The notes below the pieces were generated by a model. The model saw only the letters and a program-made list of their open reading frames with translations, searched no databases and was not told the origin of the DNA. The translations under genes were made by a program, and so were the position numbers. Source: Okapia johnstoni (taxonomy: Eukaryota; Chordata; Mammalia; Artiodactyla; Giraffidae). Taken from it: a DNA stretch of 64,000 nt. The DNA lies in contig CM044308.1 in NCBI GenBank assembly GCA_024291935.2, positions 125,018,501 to 125,082,500 of the forward strand, in the 5' to 3' direction. Position 1 is the stretch's first letter, and each line of letters begins with the position of its first letter. This document shows positions 24,701 through 40,535 of this stretch, in pieces.

Positions 24701-27215
24701 GGACTTGATCAGAGGGACCCAGCTAGTGAATAATGGAGTTCAGACTTTCTGATTCCAATACACAAGTTTTTCAGCATAGCTTCTCTGATGAGTGCCACAA
24801 ATCGATATGGATGGGGAAGGAAGAAAGATAAGACATAATCCTCACCCTGTGTTACTTCTGTTTACTTCAGGGGTCACTTTGATGAGATCATAAGACTGGC
24901 CCCTTTAAAACCTAGAAGTGATGAGGCTAATGATAGATTAACACCAAGTGGATAAAACTACTCATTAAAACTCAGAAGCAGTATAAACACTCACTGATAT
25001 CGTGCGGAAGAGTGGAAGGTTGTTAAAGGTGACTATGCAGAAATTTGTAGGAATTTATACTTCCTGAAACTCACTGAGACTCAATGAGTCAGCATTTTAG
25101 CCAACAGGTCATTAGCAAATATTGCTGTAGAACTCTCTTTAATTCAGTTAATTCTATGCTCTTGGCTTTTGCCAGGTGCACTTACATTCACATCATGTGA
25201 AACATTCCAGAAGACATCTTCATATGAACATGCTTGTGAGACTCTAAAATCAACTATGGAGAATTTTGACTTTGTAGAATTGACATTCATTAGCAATTTT
25301 TCTATTCACAATACTAGATTAAGAGAAATATCCCAGTTTGTTAAAGTTCATGATATACAACCTTGTATCTGCTTCTGGTACTTATAACTGTGTATTCAAA
25401 CTACAAATTTTGACTAGTTGTGTTGGCAACCCACTATAGGAAGATTAAAGTCTATAGAGTTGTGAAATGTAAGATGTATTTACTGTAACATAAAATTCCA
25501 TGCAGTCACTAAAAGCACATCAGTGTTTCATTGTTACCCTTTAGTATGTTCTGTTTCCGATTCTGATGGAATTTTGCTTTTTCTTATTGAATCTACACAT
25601 AGGCAAAAAAGTTTCCAAGAGCACACATGACTATTCTGTACCTCGTTAGGCATAGAGTTTAGACTCAATTTGAACTTGCTACACTGCCTACCAAACTGAT
25701 ATCTTCTTCCTGACTTCCCTGTTTTGTGAATGATACCATCATTCTCCTGGTCACCCAGGTCATATGTTAGTCTTTCTTGGTGTGCCCCTTTCCCTAGCCT
25801 CCCAAGGCCCGCAAGTCTTCCCTTGAACTCTCTCTCTCTCTCACCTGTTCTATCTTCCTCATTCCACTGCCACCAACATCATTTATACTCCTGTGAGTGA
25901 AGCAAAGGCTTGACGTAAGGGAGAGTATACACTCGCCTCAAGTATGTCTCTTCCTGGGGGCAGCAGAGCTGAGGTGGAGGGATGGAAGAGGAGGAGGTGT
26001 TTGGGGTCATGGGCCTGTGGTAATGCCATTTCAAACTCCCCTCTCTTCACCCCTTTAATATGACTTACAGAACCTGGGAAACCCGGTCCCAGGACAGTGC
26101 ACTTAATTGCCACTGCCATTCACCTTTTCTTTGTGGAGCATTGTAACAAGTGACTCAGAGAGCTCTTTGAGAGGTCACGTTCTCCTGGGGGCAAGACCAA
26201 TTGACCATCTAAGCATTCTTAACTCAGTTTTATTTTACCTAGAGACAAGGAGAATGCTGAGCTAAGGAGAATGAAATTGCTTTTTCTCCTAAAGAAACAG
26301 TTGCAGACTTTGATGTTGGATTGATAGGAATACAGTTCCAGGATGTGTTGACCTTCCATCAGGGATGTAACCTCTTGGTGTGCCTCTTTGAATCCCATCA
26401 CACATAACTCAATAAAGAGAGAGGGAAACAGAGACTCTCTCTGGAGACATGGAGTTTAGGTGAAACAAATCTTAAAAACGTGGTTAGTTTGGTCAAAATA
26501 TGAGTACGGATGCTGATAATTCAGGTTCCTTTACAACCTTTATTATTTCGAGTACTTATCATATTATGATGTTTAGATGTCTCTCTTCTGCCTGGGCTCA
26601 AATTCTGTCCCTGACCGTGACTAGCTGTGGGCTCTGGGGAAGCTATTTAACTGTGCTGTACCTCACTTCCCATGCCTGCTACAGGTAGTAATAGTACCCG
26701 TCTCACAGAGTGATTGTGTACCTACCTAGGACCATGATGGCTTATCAGTACTTAATAATTATTTGTGAGTTATTTTACTACAGAAATTTTCTATAGACTT
26801 CTTTAGAAAGCTAAGCTTAAATAATTCCTTTGTCACATTGATAGCTGAGTTTAGGGAAGAGAATCTGGCCAAAGGATACTCTTCTATTAATCAAACTGAG
26901 CTGAAGATAGTCTGTGTCTCTCTGTGAAGAAAAGTGAAAACCAGATACGCGTTTTGAATATTTTATAACAGCACTTGAGAAACGATAGGATATCTCCATT
27001 CCCACCTTTGGACAGGTTCTTGGAATCGCCTTCTGTGTCCCATTCAAGATGGCTAGAAGTCAATGAGAATTTCTTCCTGGAAGTTGTAGACTAGGGGCAC
27101 TAGATACTTTTCATTATCGTGGTTGGCCTGAATTGGTCTGCCTCTAATATCCCAAGCTTTTGAAGCCCGCATCCTTTATTAGACATGCTAGTATGTACTA
27201 GCTTAGGACATTTAC
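21749..27215. other. Long intronic stretch without gene
   Basis: Mostly unassigned. The part 22000-22900 is AT-rich and repeat-free by eye. Text at 23400-23570 resembles an old LINE or DNA element, and 25690-25880 resembles L2. The longest ORF (23126-23515, 129 codons) has no motif, lacks splice context and is treated as chance. Confidence 0.4.
26610..26785 (+). mobile_element. MIR SINE relic
   Basis: Forward MIR text: 'gactagctgtgggctctggg', 'gtagtaatagtacccgtctc' and 'cagtacttaataattatt'. Confidence 0.7.
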
Positions 27216-27224
27216 AAGTGTCAT

Positions 27225-27496
27225 GCTGCTGCTGCTAAGTCGCTTCAGTCGTGTCCGACTCTGTGCGACCCCATAGACTGCAGCCCACCAGGCTCCCCCG
27301 GCCCTGGGATTCTCCAGGCAAGAACACTGGAGTGGGTTGCCATTTCCTTCTCCAATGCAGGAAAGTGAAAAGTGAAAGTGAAGTCACTCAGTCTTATCTG
27401 ACTCCCAGCGACCCCATGGACTGCAGCCTACCAGGTTCCTCCGTCCATGGGATTTTCCAGGCAAGAGTACTGGAGTGGATTGCCATTGCCTTCTCC
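27225..27496 (-). mobile_element. Bov-A2 SINE, complete dimer, minus strand
   Basis: Starts with (GCT)n, the complement of the AGC tail, and ends at the 5' end of the element (ttgccttctcc). Target duplication aagtgtcat at 27216-27224 and 27521-27529. A 24-bp fold-back segment lies between the 5' end and the right duplication. Confidence 0.96.
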
Positions 27497-27551
27497 GTAA
27501 GAAATTAAATAACAATCTATAAGTGTCATAGATTGTTATTTAATTTCTTAC
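27497..27551. repeat. Perfect 24-bp inverted repeat, 7-nt loop, at SINE 5' junction
   Basis: The left arm 27497-27520 (begins gtaagaaattaaataac) is the exact reverse complement of 27528-27551 (ends aatttcttac). The loop is aagtgtc. The right arm begins in the target-site duplication and continues into native flank, so the left arm looks like inserted DNA copied from that flank. Confidence 0.97.
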
Positions 27552-30999
<3,448 letters not shown>

Positions 31000-31011
31000 T
31001 TTCTGATTAGC

Positions 31012-31138
31012 TTGGAGAAGGGAATGGCAACCCACTCCAGTATTCTTGCCTGGAGAATCCCATGGACAGAGGAGCCTGGTGGGCTACAGTCCATGAGGTT
31101 GCAGAGTCAGACACAACTGAGCGACTAACACTTTCACT
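31012..31138 (+). mobile_element. Single Bov-A monomer
   Basis: Starts 'ttggagaagggaatggcaac' and ends 'gcgactaacactttcac'. Exact 12-bp duplication tttctgattagc at 31000-31011 and 31139-31150. No tRNA head and no second monomer. Confidence 0.93.
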
Positions 31139-31150
31139 TTTCTGATTAGC

Positions 31151-33445
31151 AAGACATATGTACTTTTAATAGGCGATCATCTACTTGGGTATGTTTTCTG
31201 TCTTTTTCTGATGTGCATTTGTATACAGACCAAATGTTCAAAAATTTCAGAGTGATAAATATGAGGCAGCTTTGAAAGTGTGTGTGCGTGTGCATGGGTA
31301 CACACGTACTCACTTGAATGTGTATGTGTTTAACAGACCCTTTATCTCCAGTGACTTCTCTTAGTTTGCTTCTGTGCCCTGCCAAACCTCCACTCTCTAA
31401 TAACTTTTATACTCTCACGCCCCTCCCTTCTTCTGTCTTGGGAGAAGCTTCCAGATCTGAAACACAAATAACCAAGCCTCCCACTGCTTGCCTCAGGACA
31501 GGGCAAACTTCAGGAACAGGTGAATTGCTAAAAAAGGATCTTAGGAGTGACATGGATCCTTATCCCAAAGTAGGTTGAAGCTTTCTCTCCTCCTGGTGTA
31601 ACCTCTGGCTCTTTCACCATCTCTTGGTTCCTGTGCAAGTGATGAATCAGATTGAACTAGGGAATGTCAACACTAGTTGGTTAGCAGGCCCTCAGTGTGA
31701 TTACGTGTGCTGGACACTTGCCTTTATCACAACCTTAATGGCCAGCTTGACATTTTTGGACAGGAAGGATGGAGGTTTTATTTTTTTTTTAATGTAGCAT
31801 GTTTATAATTACTTCATAGCTTTTTATACTCACCAAGTTTTTTACTAAGAAAGTATCTTGTTAATTAGAATTACAGAATTTTCTTAGGAAGGGTTGTAGA
31901 TTGCCAAGTGTGTTTGTGTGTGTGTATATGCGCATGTGTTTATCCTCTTAATCTTGGGTGGTAAAAATAGTATCCTTTCCTCAGAAAACTTTGATGGAGA
32001 AATTTAATATTTACACATTTTAGATAGGCACTCAGGTTATCTACTTGTGTGTTTCATGGGGCTCTCTCTCATTCTATCCCAGCATTTCCTTTCCTAAAGC
32101 TAATAGCAAGTAATGACAAAAATCCTTTGAACCTATTTGGTTTCAGAATGTTTTTCTTCCTCTTTGGTTATGAGTGTTGTTGGTGTTCTGGAGCTCTCTT
32201 CAATTAAACAGTGAAGTCCATTGCAGAGTGCTCTTGGGGGCCAGAGTATTGTGTCTTACCTGCCTCTTGCCTACACCTTTCTCTGATTGGAAATAAATTG
32301 AGTAAATTACCTAGTAAGGGAAGAAAAGAAAACCTGCCCCGAGTCAGGGAAGGAGTGACTTTCTTGAGTGATAAAGGACTTGGGACTTAACACAGCGCTG
32401 GTTACGTGTGAGGAGGGAGCCTCAGATGTCAACAGAACAGGTGGTTCCCGGGGTTCCTGGGGCTTTGTCAGAAAACAGGCGAGATCTGCCTAGCTGTGCT
32501 TGATTTGCCTGAACAGGGGTGTCCTGCTTTCTGCTCTCTGCCTCCACTCACCTACCCCTTTCTTTTGACCTTCACTTTAGAAGATGACACGTGGGGTATT
32601 CGTGACCTGTCTCTGATCATGACGTGACTCGCAATCTTTCCTTCATTGCAAACACATGGAAATTATCTGCTGATTGGCAGACCAGCCACGGTTTGCTGAA
32701 CTTGTCAGCATGTGTCATCTTGTCTGATGCCTTTGCTCCAAAAAAGTCACCCCTCTCTGACAACCACTGCTCTGTCTGCTCTTTTTCTCCAGGAGTTAGA
32801 GGAGAGGAAAAGAAGGAAAACTGTTTCTCTAGGCATCAGTGGGTTCAACAACCTCTCTCTCATGATTCTCTCCTGAGGACTCCTGTAGAATTCCAAAGGC
32901 TTAGAAGGATCTTGCAGATGACCTGGATAGATTTTTCACTTAAAAGGAGCTCTACTTCATAGATGTATTTGCAAGAACCCATGGAGTTAGGGGAAATATA
33001 TAATTACGTACCTTTCTTGGCAACCAGGTATCTTTCCTTAGTTTGGAGTCTTTGGCTAATGACCTCTTTGACCTCCACAGATGGGGTCAGGGAGGCAGTG
33101 GGGACCAGCGTGGATGCGTTTACTGGGTGAGGATTAAGAGCCCTGTCACTGGCCAGTTTATTGGAGCCAGATAGCAGCTGAATCTGTGTGGAGTCTTGCA
33201 ATTACCATTGCATTCCTGTGGGAAAATGCAGAGTGCTTTTAAGATTCCCAGCAGAAATGTCCTTGTCTGAGAGTGGATGGGACAGAATGGCTTGAACATT
33301 CCAGTCCCTGAAGCCAGTGACTTTTCCTTCCTAAAGAGGAGTTTTCCTCTAGTACACAATTTGGGAAAAGAACTCATGATAATTCCAATTTACATTCAGG
33401 CTTGTTTTCCTCACCAAATTTAGATTGTTCCAAACTGTCCCCAGC
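31151..33445. other. Intronic sequence, unassigned
   Basis: Short TG-rich stretches at about 31280-31330 and 31905-31940. No gene or firmly recognised transposon. Confidence 0.4.
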
Positions 33446-34085
33446 TATATTAGTTTCTGAGGGCTGCCACAACAAATTACTGCAAACCTGGTGTCTTAAC
33501 ACAAGAGAAATGTATTCTTTTCCAGTTCTAGAAGCCAGATGTCCAAAATCAGGATGTCAGCAGAGCCCTTCTCCCTCTGCAGGCCCTAGAGGAGAACCCT
33601 TTCTGCTACTTCCAGATTCTGTGGCTTTTGGGGTTCCTTAGGTTTGTGGCACCCCACTCCAGTACTCTTGCCTGGAAAATCCCATGGACGGAGGAGCCTG
33701 GTGGGCTGCAGTCCATGGGGTCTCTGAGAGTCGGACACGACTGAGCGACTTCACTTTCACTTTTCCCTTTCATGCACTGGAGAAGGAAATGGCAACCCAC
33801 TCCGGTATTCTTGCCTGGAGAATCCCAGGGACAGTGGAGTCTGGTAGGCTGCCGTCTATGGGGTCACACAGAGTCGGACATGACTGAAGCGACTTAGCAG
33901 CAGCAGCAGCAGCAGTTTGTGGCAGCGTCACTCCAATCTCTGCCTCCATCTTCACATGGCTTTCTTCACTCTCTATGCATTTTTCTTTTCTGTCTGACGG
34001 GTGAGGACACTCACTGAACTTAGGCCTCATCCTAATTTAGGGTGATTTCATCTCAAGATCCTTGTCTGAATTACATTCGCATGCG
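33446..34085 (-). mobile_element. MLT1-like LTR (ERVL-MaLR), split by Bov-A2
   Basis: The text 'ttagtttctgagggctgcca', 'caacaaattactgcaaacc' and, after the SINE, 'tctgcctccatcttcacatg' is the reverse complement of an MLT1 LTR. The Bov-A2 at 33651-33915 interrupts it. Confidence 0.75.
33651..33915 (+). mobile_element. Bov-A2 SINE inside MLT1
   Basis: Lacks the first about 20 nt of the element (starts accccactccagtactcttg), retains both monomers and the AGC tail. Exact 10-bp duplication gtttgtggca at 33642-33651 and 33915-33924. Confidence 0.95.
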
Positions 34086-34087
34086 TG

Positions 34088-34295
34088 CGTCATTCAGCTG
34101 TGTTCAACCCTTTGTGACCCCATGGACTGCAGCCCACCAGGCTTCTCTGTCCATGGGATTATCCCGGCAAGAATACTGGAGTGAGTAGCCATTTCCTCCT
34201 CCAGGGGATCTTCCTGATCAGGGATCAAACCCACAGCTCCTGTGACTTCTGCATTGGCAGGCAGATTCTTTACTACTGAGCCACCTGGAAAGCCC
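34088..34295 (-). mobile_element. Bov-tA SINE, minus strand
   Basis: From 'gtgcgtcattcagctgtgtt' to 'gagccacctggaaagccc', the reverse complement of body and tRNA head. It separates the MLT1 from a MIR. Confidence 0.9.
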
Positions 34296-34299
34296 TAGC

Positions 34300-34500
34300 T
34301 TAGATTTACTGAGTGCCATCTGTGTGGCAGGCACAGTGCTATGCAATTCACAAAAGCAAATGTGTTCAGTTCCCACAGTGATCCTTGAGGTAGATGTTAT
34401 CACCCCTTTATTCTAGAGGAGAAAACTGAAATTCCAGGGAGAAAGCCCTGCTCTCGCACCAGTGGAGGGAAAATGGTTTGAATCTGTAAAATATGACTCC
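34300..34500 (-). mobile_element. MIR SINE relic
   Basis: Reverse MIR: 'tttactgagtgccatctgtg', 'tggcaggcacagtgctatgc' and 'aggagaaaactgaaattcca'. Confidence 0.75.
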
Positions 34501-37424
34501 AAAGACCTCCCATTTTGCAACCGCTTTGAAAAGGTAGAGCCCTTTCTTAAGTTGTATTTATTTTTTAATGGATTGTGATTTCAGCACTGAGGGGGCTGTA
34601 GTATAAAGAAATGAATAGGAGGGAACCGTTCTCGGAGCTTTCTGAGAGGCTGTTCCTGGGTTATATATACTTGACTTGAATAAAATTTTCCAGTGGGGAA
34701 AAAAACGAAAATGATATCCCAGTCTTTAAGAAGCTTACAGTCTACCCTCCTCCATGCTCCCGTTTCAAACTGACAGGAAACCTGAGAGTTAGAATTTTAT
34801 TAGCATCAGTGTGTCAGTCAAGGAACTGAAGAATAGAAATCAAGTGTCATCACAGGTGAGCACAGGCCCTGCTTGGTTCAGTGATTAATGACTCCCAAAC
34901 CAGAAATCCCTCCCTTCAAACTCCCCTTCAGGCAACTGCCTTTTAGTTCCTGATTTAGAACACTTAAGGCCAGTGTTTGAACTAAAGAATTGAAGAACAT
35001 GTGTTACATAAAAGAGGAGCAGCATTTCAGGTTGTCATTGTTGGTGCCCAGTCGTTTCCATACCTTTCCACGCTCCTTGCAAAGCCTGCGCCTGCCATGA
35101 CCATCGGGGCTGTTTCTGGTAGCATCTCCTCCCGTTCATTTTCCTCTTGTGTTTTCAGTAGGAAAGCCTCCCTTTGGTTGTGGAGGAAACAGAAATCTGT
35201 TCCTGGCATCCTGCTTTGGAATGCATTTTCTCATGGAAACTTTTAAGTGGTTATTTGGGAGGAGGCGATAAAACAACTGAAGTTCTCACTCTTGGAGTAT
35301 TATTAGAGTCGTGGCCAGGGCGAGTTTTATAACTGAGTCCGAGGACAGCCTGTGTCTCAAACTTCATGCTTATGGAATAAAATGCTTTCCATGCTCTAAA
35401 CTATCCATTCACAAGAGTCCTTTGGAACACAGTCTGCTGGAGATTAGGGATGACCATGCCCTCCAACCCAGGACATCTCTAACTTGGTTCTTGCTAAGTC
35501 AGGCTTGGGCTGAGTGCTTGAAGTGAAAGACGAATAAGACAGGATTTATTTTTTTTTGTCTGAAGGAGAACGTAGTTTTACATTCCATTCACTGCTCCAT
35601 TCACCGGCAGAGTTAAAATGGGCAGAAGTCAAACAGCAAAAAAAAAAAAAAAGCAAAGAGAAGAGACTGAGAAAGCAGGAGTCTATGTGACAGATTTCCT
35701 CAGGGTCTCAACGCCTACAGTTGACTCCTCTTCTGAAACACACTCCTTGGGCTGAATTTTCATCTAATTTCATCGAATTTCCATCATTTTTAAAAGGTAA
35801 AGATTCCTTTTATTCCGACTTTCCTAATTCACAGACCAAATTGTTCCCACATGGGTGGCAACCCAGCTCCTCAGCTGTGAGATGCTGCAGAGGCAGCAGG
35901 GAGTCCTGAGTCACCAGTAATTGTCTCAGTATTATAGAATTGTCACAGGACATTTTCCCTTAGGGCTGTGAAATATAAGGAAAAGAAATTAAAACTAAAC
36001 TATTGTTGGAATGTAATGAGTTAGGGGGGTGGGTGTTTAATGGCACAGTAAGGCTGGGTTTCCCCCGGGGGAACTTTGGTTTCTCTTCATCAACCCAGGT
36101 CACTTAGCTATTGGCCCTCTGAGCAACGAACCCTCACAATCCAGGCTTCACTCATAAAGCAAGAAGAGCTGGGAGAATTAGCATCATTTAGCATTTACTG
36201 AGTGCCTAAGAGCAAAAATAAGTTAAAACATACTCCAATAGAAAAACAATAGTCTTCTATGCCTCTTTTTCTTTCTTTGGAGATTTCTAGTTCCGTTTTA
36301 GTGGATTGTGGCCCCTACCTCTCAGGATGTCTTGGGGGTGCCCTCCTTCCCCCTAGAGTATCCTCTCCATTTCCTTGAGAACAGAGTAGCTGGAGGCAGC
36401 TGGCAGAAATGCCCCAGAAGGCTTCCACTCTGTGGAACATGTTTCCAAACTCTTTTTTTTAACTTGAGTCGAGCAGTTGGGGCTGTTGTTTCCTGTGGAG
36501 GTGCAGCTTGCTGCCTCTTCTGACTCATGGCAGGCAGGGAAAGTTCATCTTTGCAGGGTTTCATCTGGAGATCAGGTGGCAAAGCAGGAGTGTGCCTCCA
36601 GGGAGTACTGGTCCCCATCCCGGTGGAGAGGAAGCCCACCTGGAGAGGAGGAAAAGGCTGGAGAATGAGAGATGTTGACTTTGAACTCGAGCCAAGCTCT
36701 CTCCCTCCTGACTCTGATCTCATTATTTTGGCCCCAGTCACTTTGGCTAATTCCCACTTAGCTCCTAAATGGTGGAAAGATGGGCAAGAGGGTAGGCAAG
36801 GCAACAGAACTCGAAATAGTACTGTAGGGTTTGCGGTACCCTCATTTCCTTTTGATTCCAGGGGGGAAAAAAAAACCAAAAAAACAAAACAGAGTAAAGG
36901 TGAAGAATAGTTAGATAGACTGTCTTTACAGTTTGGCATAGTAGTAGGGCAGGGACAGCACAAGGATGAACAGTGATAAGGTGGTAAAATGAAGGCTCAT
37001 TACAGCTGTAGCTATCCTTCCTGAAAAGTCCTGAAATCAGGTGAAGCCAGGGTCATAAGAAAGAAAATACAGGGTAGTGGTCAAGCATTGATGTTTGTGT
37101 CAGTTATCCGCTGGTAGGTAACAAACCACCCCCAAACTTAACTGCACAATCACTTATTATTTCTCTTAAGTCTGGGTTCTTGAGTGGCTGCTGGCTGGGC
37201 TTCCTCCTGCTTCCTTCCTGTGGTCAGCTGGGGATTTGGTTGGGGGCTGGCTGGTCTAGGATGGTCTTGTCTAGGATGACTTGGCTCTGCTGTGTGTGTT
37301 TTCTCATCATCCAGCAGGCTGGCCAGGATTCTTCTCACATTGGTGATAGGGTTCCCAACACAGATACAGGGATGGGTAGAAAATTGGGCTGTTTTTACAA
37401 TTCATTTACCCCAGTGTTCTGTAG
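34501..37424. other. Intronic sequence, no gene supported
   Basis: Poly-A at 35638-35652. The antisense ORF of 213 codons at 36322-36963 is compositionally biased and has no domain or splice support. Text at 37095-37330 resembles an LTR or DNA-element relic that I could not assign. Confidence 0.4.
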
Positions 37425-37620
37425 TCAGTCTGCATGAGTCAAATACCAGTTCTACTACTTTCAAACTGTACGGACTTGACCAAGTCACTTGTCTCTGCAC
37501 CTCAGTTTCTTCCTCTGTAAAATGGAGATATGACTGAGGCTATATTAGCCTCATAGAGTTGTTGTGAGCAGTTAATGAATGTAAATTGCTCAGGACAGTA
37601 TATAGAAAGCATTCGATTTT
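37425..37620 (+). mobile_element. MIR SINE
   Basis: Forward MIR: 'acctcagtttcttcctctgt', 'aaaatggagatatgactgag' and 'catagagttgttgtgagca'. Confidence 0.85.
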
Positions 37621-38329
37621 TGCTGGATGCCATCAAAGAACAAAACCTCCAAAGAGTATCTATATTGTAAGAATTTTGCTTTCCCTTGTAGCTCAGGAGT
37701 TGAAAACTTCTCTTCAAAAGGGTTACCTATGAGATCAATCATTTGAAAGCTTAGCTAAGTGATTTATTGATGATTATATGGGAAATTGAGAATGAAGACT
37801 GATTTCTCAATAAATCCTTACTATCAAACTTCTACTGCATCTGCCTGAGGAACTCTGCCATGAATATCCATTATCACAATTCCTTTGTTGACAGCCACGC
37901 TTCTCAGAGATGTGGACCCCCCACCCCCACCCCGTCCCCATATATACCCATGAATGTGATGTCAGGACTGCCCCTTGGGAGCAGAGCTGGCCTTGGTCCT
38001 CTCTCTCATTATGTTTACAATGAGAGGTGATACTGTCATCCTCTGAGAACTGAGGCTGCAGGGCTTTCCTTTCCACTCAGTTTCATCTTTGTGGCAGCTT
38101 TGTACTTGGTGGGTGAGTTGTGTCATGGGGGCTTGGCTGCCTCCCTCTACAGGTCCCTTTAACCCTCTTGGTAGGTACAACCTCCCCCCATGTTCTAGTA
38201 ATTTCATGTCCCTAGGTAAAGGGACAATAGTGAGAGCTCTGTCAAGATTGGGAATGATTTTTTTTTTCCAGTCCATACTGGAAAGGCTAAAAGTATTGGC
38301 AATGGGAGACTGAAACCCAAGCCATGTGA

Positions 38330-38900
38330 AGGGATTGTAAGGCGAGCACTTCGTTGCTCCAGACGAGTTCAGGTTTCTCAGCTCAGAGGAGTGATACCCC
38401 AGGGACTGAGCAGATGAGACTGCCCACCTACTGACAGTGATCTTGGAAGAATTCTGGAGGACCGGAACAGTGTTAGAAGAGTGGAAAGGGAGAATGTGCT
38501 TCAGTTCTTCAAAAAAGTAAAGAAAGCAGGACCTGCAGACTACTATCTGGTGAGCTTGATTTTATGCTGGGCTAATTACCAAGGGTCTTCTTTTTTCTTT
38601 GAATAGCTTATGAATTCTTAGAAGACAAATCTGTGATCATTCTGAACTGGCTGGATTCACTAAAAATAAGCCATGTCCAGCTAATGTTGTGGTTTGGTAT
38701 TATTGCAAGACAAATGCAAATAGGTACTGTTTCAGACAGAATATTTTAGAATATTGCCCTTAGGTTAAAATCTGTTGTGGTGTTTTTGTGGCCAAGATGG
38801 AGAAACACAGGCTGGAGGATGACAGTGGTGATGGATCACAGCCCAGGAAGGATGTCTGTATTGAGGAGCACTGGGTGATGCTGTCAGTGTCACCATGGTG
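38330..38900 (+). mobile_element. L3/CR1-type LINE relic
   Basis: Diverged text of a CR1-clade LINE: 'gctcagaggagtgatacccc', 'gctggattcactaaaaataa' and 'gccaagatggagaaacacag'. These parallel the L3 reverse-transcriptase region. It has no open frame and is among the oldest elements here. Confidence 0.55.
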
Positions 38901-39599
38901 GGAGGTCCTGGAGGCCTTGGGTAGGGCTCTCTGCTGACCATCCTGTCTGCTGAATGTTTTAAAGTGTGTAGTGAGTTGGAGGACATTAGCCTATTGATCA
39001 CATTCATGGAAGGGTAGCTGGTATGCTGAATGCCAGACTTGGAATCCCTCAAAGACCTCTGTCACCAAGAACAATGGGATTCTCTAACAAGTAAGTAAAC
39101 TTGGAAACTCTGGTGAGCTGTATACACTGAGAGAGCCATGGCTTGAGAATGCATGGGTGGAAAATGACTTTAGTCGGGGCATAAGTTCAGTAGGTCAAAT
39201 GGTAAGACAGTCTTTCATGATTAACATGAGGCTTGAAAGTCAGAACAAACACCACCCCCATACTGGCTCCATCCCAATCAGAACTCCTTTGGAAGGATGG
39301 ATTCATCATGGGCACCACACTCAAATTGCCGCAAGAGAGTCCTACCCTGGCAGAACTCTAGCAGAGCTGAAGCTGGCATTTCAAACTGGGATTCAGACAG
39401 TTGGTTCTGCTCCTGCTCTGTCACGGTCCATCCTTTCACCTCTGGGGATGGGGCACACAAATGGCACCAAACTTAAGCAGAATGTTTTACACTCAGATAA
39501 CAAGGCCTGTGTAAACTGTTTCCTTCAGCACCCTCCCTATGCTCCATGGGTACCAACAGAGAGGAATGTGAGTCGTCAACAACTACAGGGCTGGAGCCA
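38901..39599. other. Intronic sequence, unassigned, contains a chance ORF
   Basis: A 166-codon open frame at 39157-39657 has no recognisable domain, no splice context and an ordinary intronic setting. I do not call it a gene. Confidence 0.35.
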
Positions 39600-39865
39600 T
39601 TCCCTAAGCAGTGAGTCTCACCCAGCACAGAGATCCTTAGTCCTAAATACAGCTTAGAATCCCCTGGGAGCTTTGAAAAATACCAGTGTCTGGGCACCAC
39701 CACCAGAGACACCAATGTAATCAGTCTGGAGTCAAGCTCAGCATTTATATTAATATATAATTAATTTTACAAATATATACATTTGTAATAACATGCATAC
39801 TGTTTGCATTTTAAAGTTCCCCCAGATGACTCTAAAATGCACTCACAATTGAGAAAAACCTAGCC
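39600..39865. mobile_element. MER5-type hAT element with internal AT-rich insertion
   Basis: The left part (cagtgagtctcacccagcac ... cccctgggagctttgaaaaa) and right part (gcattttaaagttcccccag ... attgagaaaaacc) match the two ends of a MER5-like element. The AT-rich segment about 39740-39800 lies between them. Confidence 0.6.
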
Positions 39866-40082
39866 CTGAAACAGCTATCAGACGGTTGTCTCTTTATTTA
39901 TATTTTGAAACTACAGCATCTCTTCTGGAAATTCTGGTTCCTACCTGCCCCATCCCCACCTCATGGTTGAGAATCGAGAAATTAGAGATGATACAGATGG
40001 GAGTGTTTTGTACATTATGAAGAATATAAAAGCAGGAAAAATAAAAAGGATTTCAGCAGAATAGTCAGGGATGACTGTCTGG

Positions 40083-40535
40083 GGTTGAATTGTGGTATGT
40101 CTCCCATTAAAAAGGTATGTTGAAGCCCTAACCCCACTATACCGCAGAACTGACACTATCTGGACATCAAGTCATTGCAAGGGTAGCTGGATTAAGATGA
40201 GGTTGTAGTGGAGCAGAGTGGGTCCTTAATCTAATATGACTGGTGTCCTTAGAAGAGGAACGAGTTTTGGACCTAGACACACACAGGCACATGAAGACAG
40301 AGTCACACAGGAAGACGGCCGCACGGCCATAGGTCATGCAGCACCTGGGCCACTAGAAGCTGGAGAGGCCAGGGAGAATCTTTCCATAGAAAGGAAACGA
40401 GCCTTTCTGGGAGCCTTCTCCATATGACACTTTGATTTGGACTCCTGGCCTCCAGAACTGTGAGGGAATGAATTTCTGTTGTTTTAATCCATGTAGTCTG
40501 TGGTACTCTGTTATGGCAACCCTAGGAAATAATCC
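40083..40535 (+). mobile_element. MLT1-like LTR (ERVL-MaLR), plus strand
   Basis: The full run from 'ggggttgaattgtggtatgt' through 'ggtgtccttagaagaggaac' to 'ctgttatggcaaccctagga' is the MLT1 LTR. Confidence 0.85.

Noticed and set aside
36322..36963. 213-codon antisense open frame
   Set aside because: Ser/Pro-rich composition follows base composition; it overlaps several other chance frames and has no domain or start context.
39157..39657. 166-codon open frame as a possible gene
   Set aside because: No domain, no splice context, no recognisable homology; it lies in intronic sequence between repeat relics.
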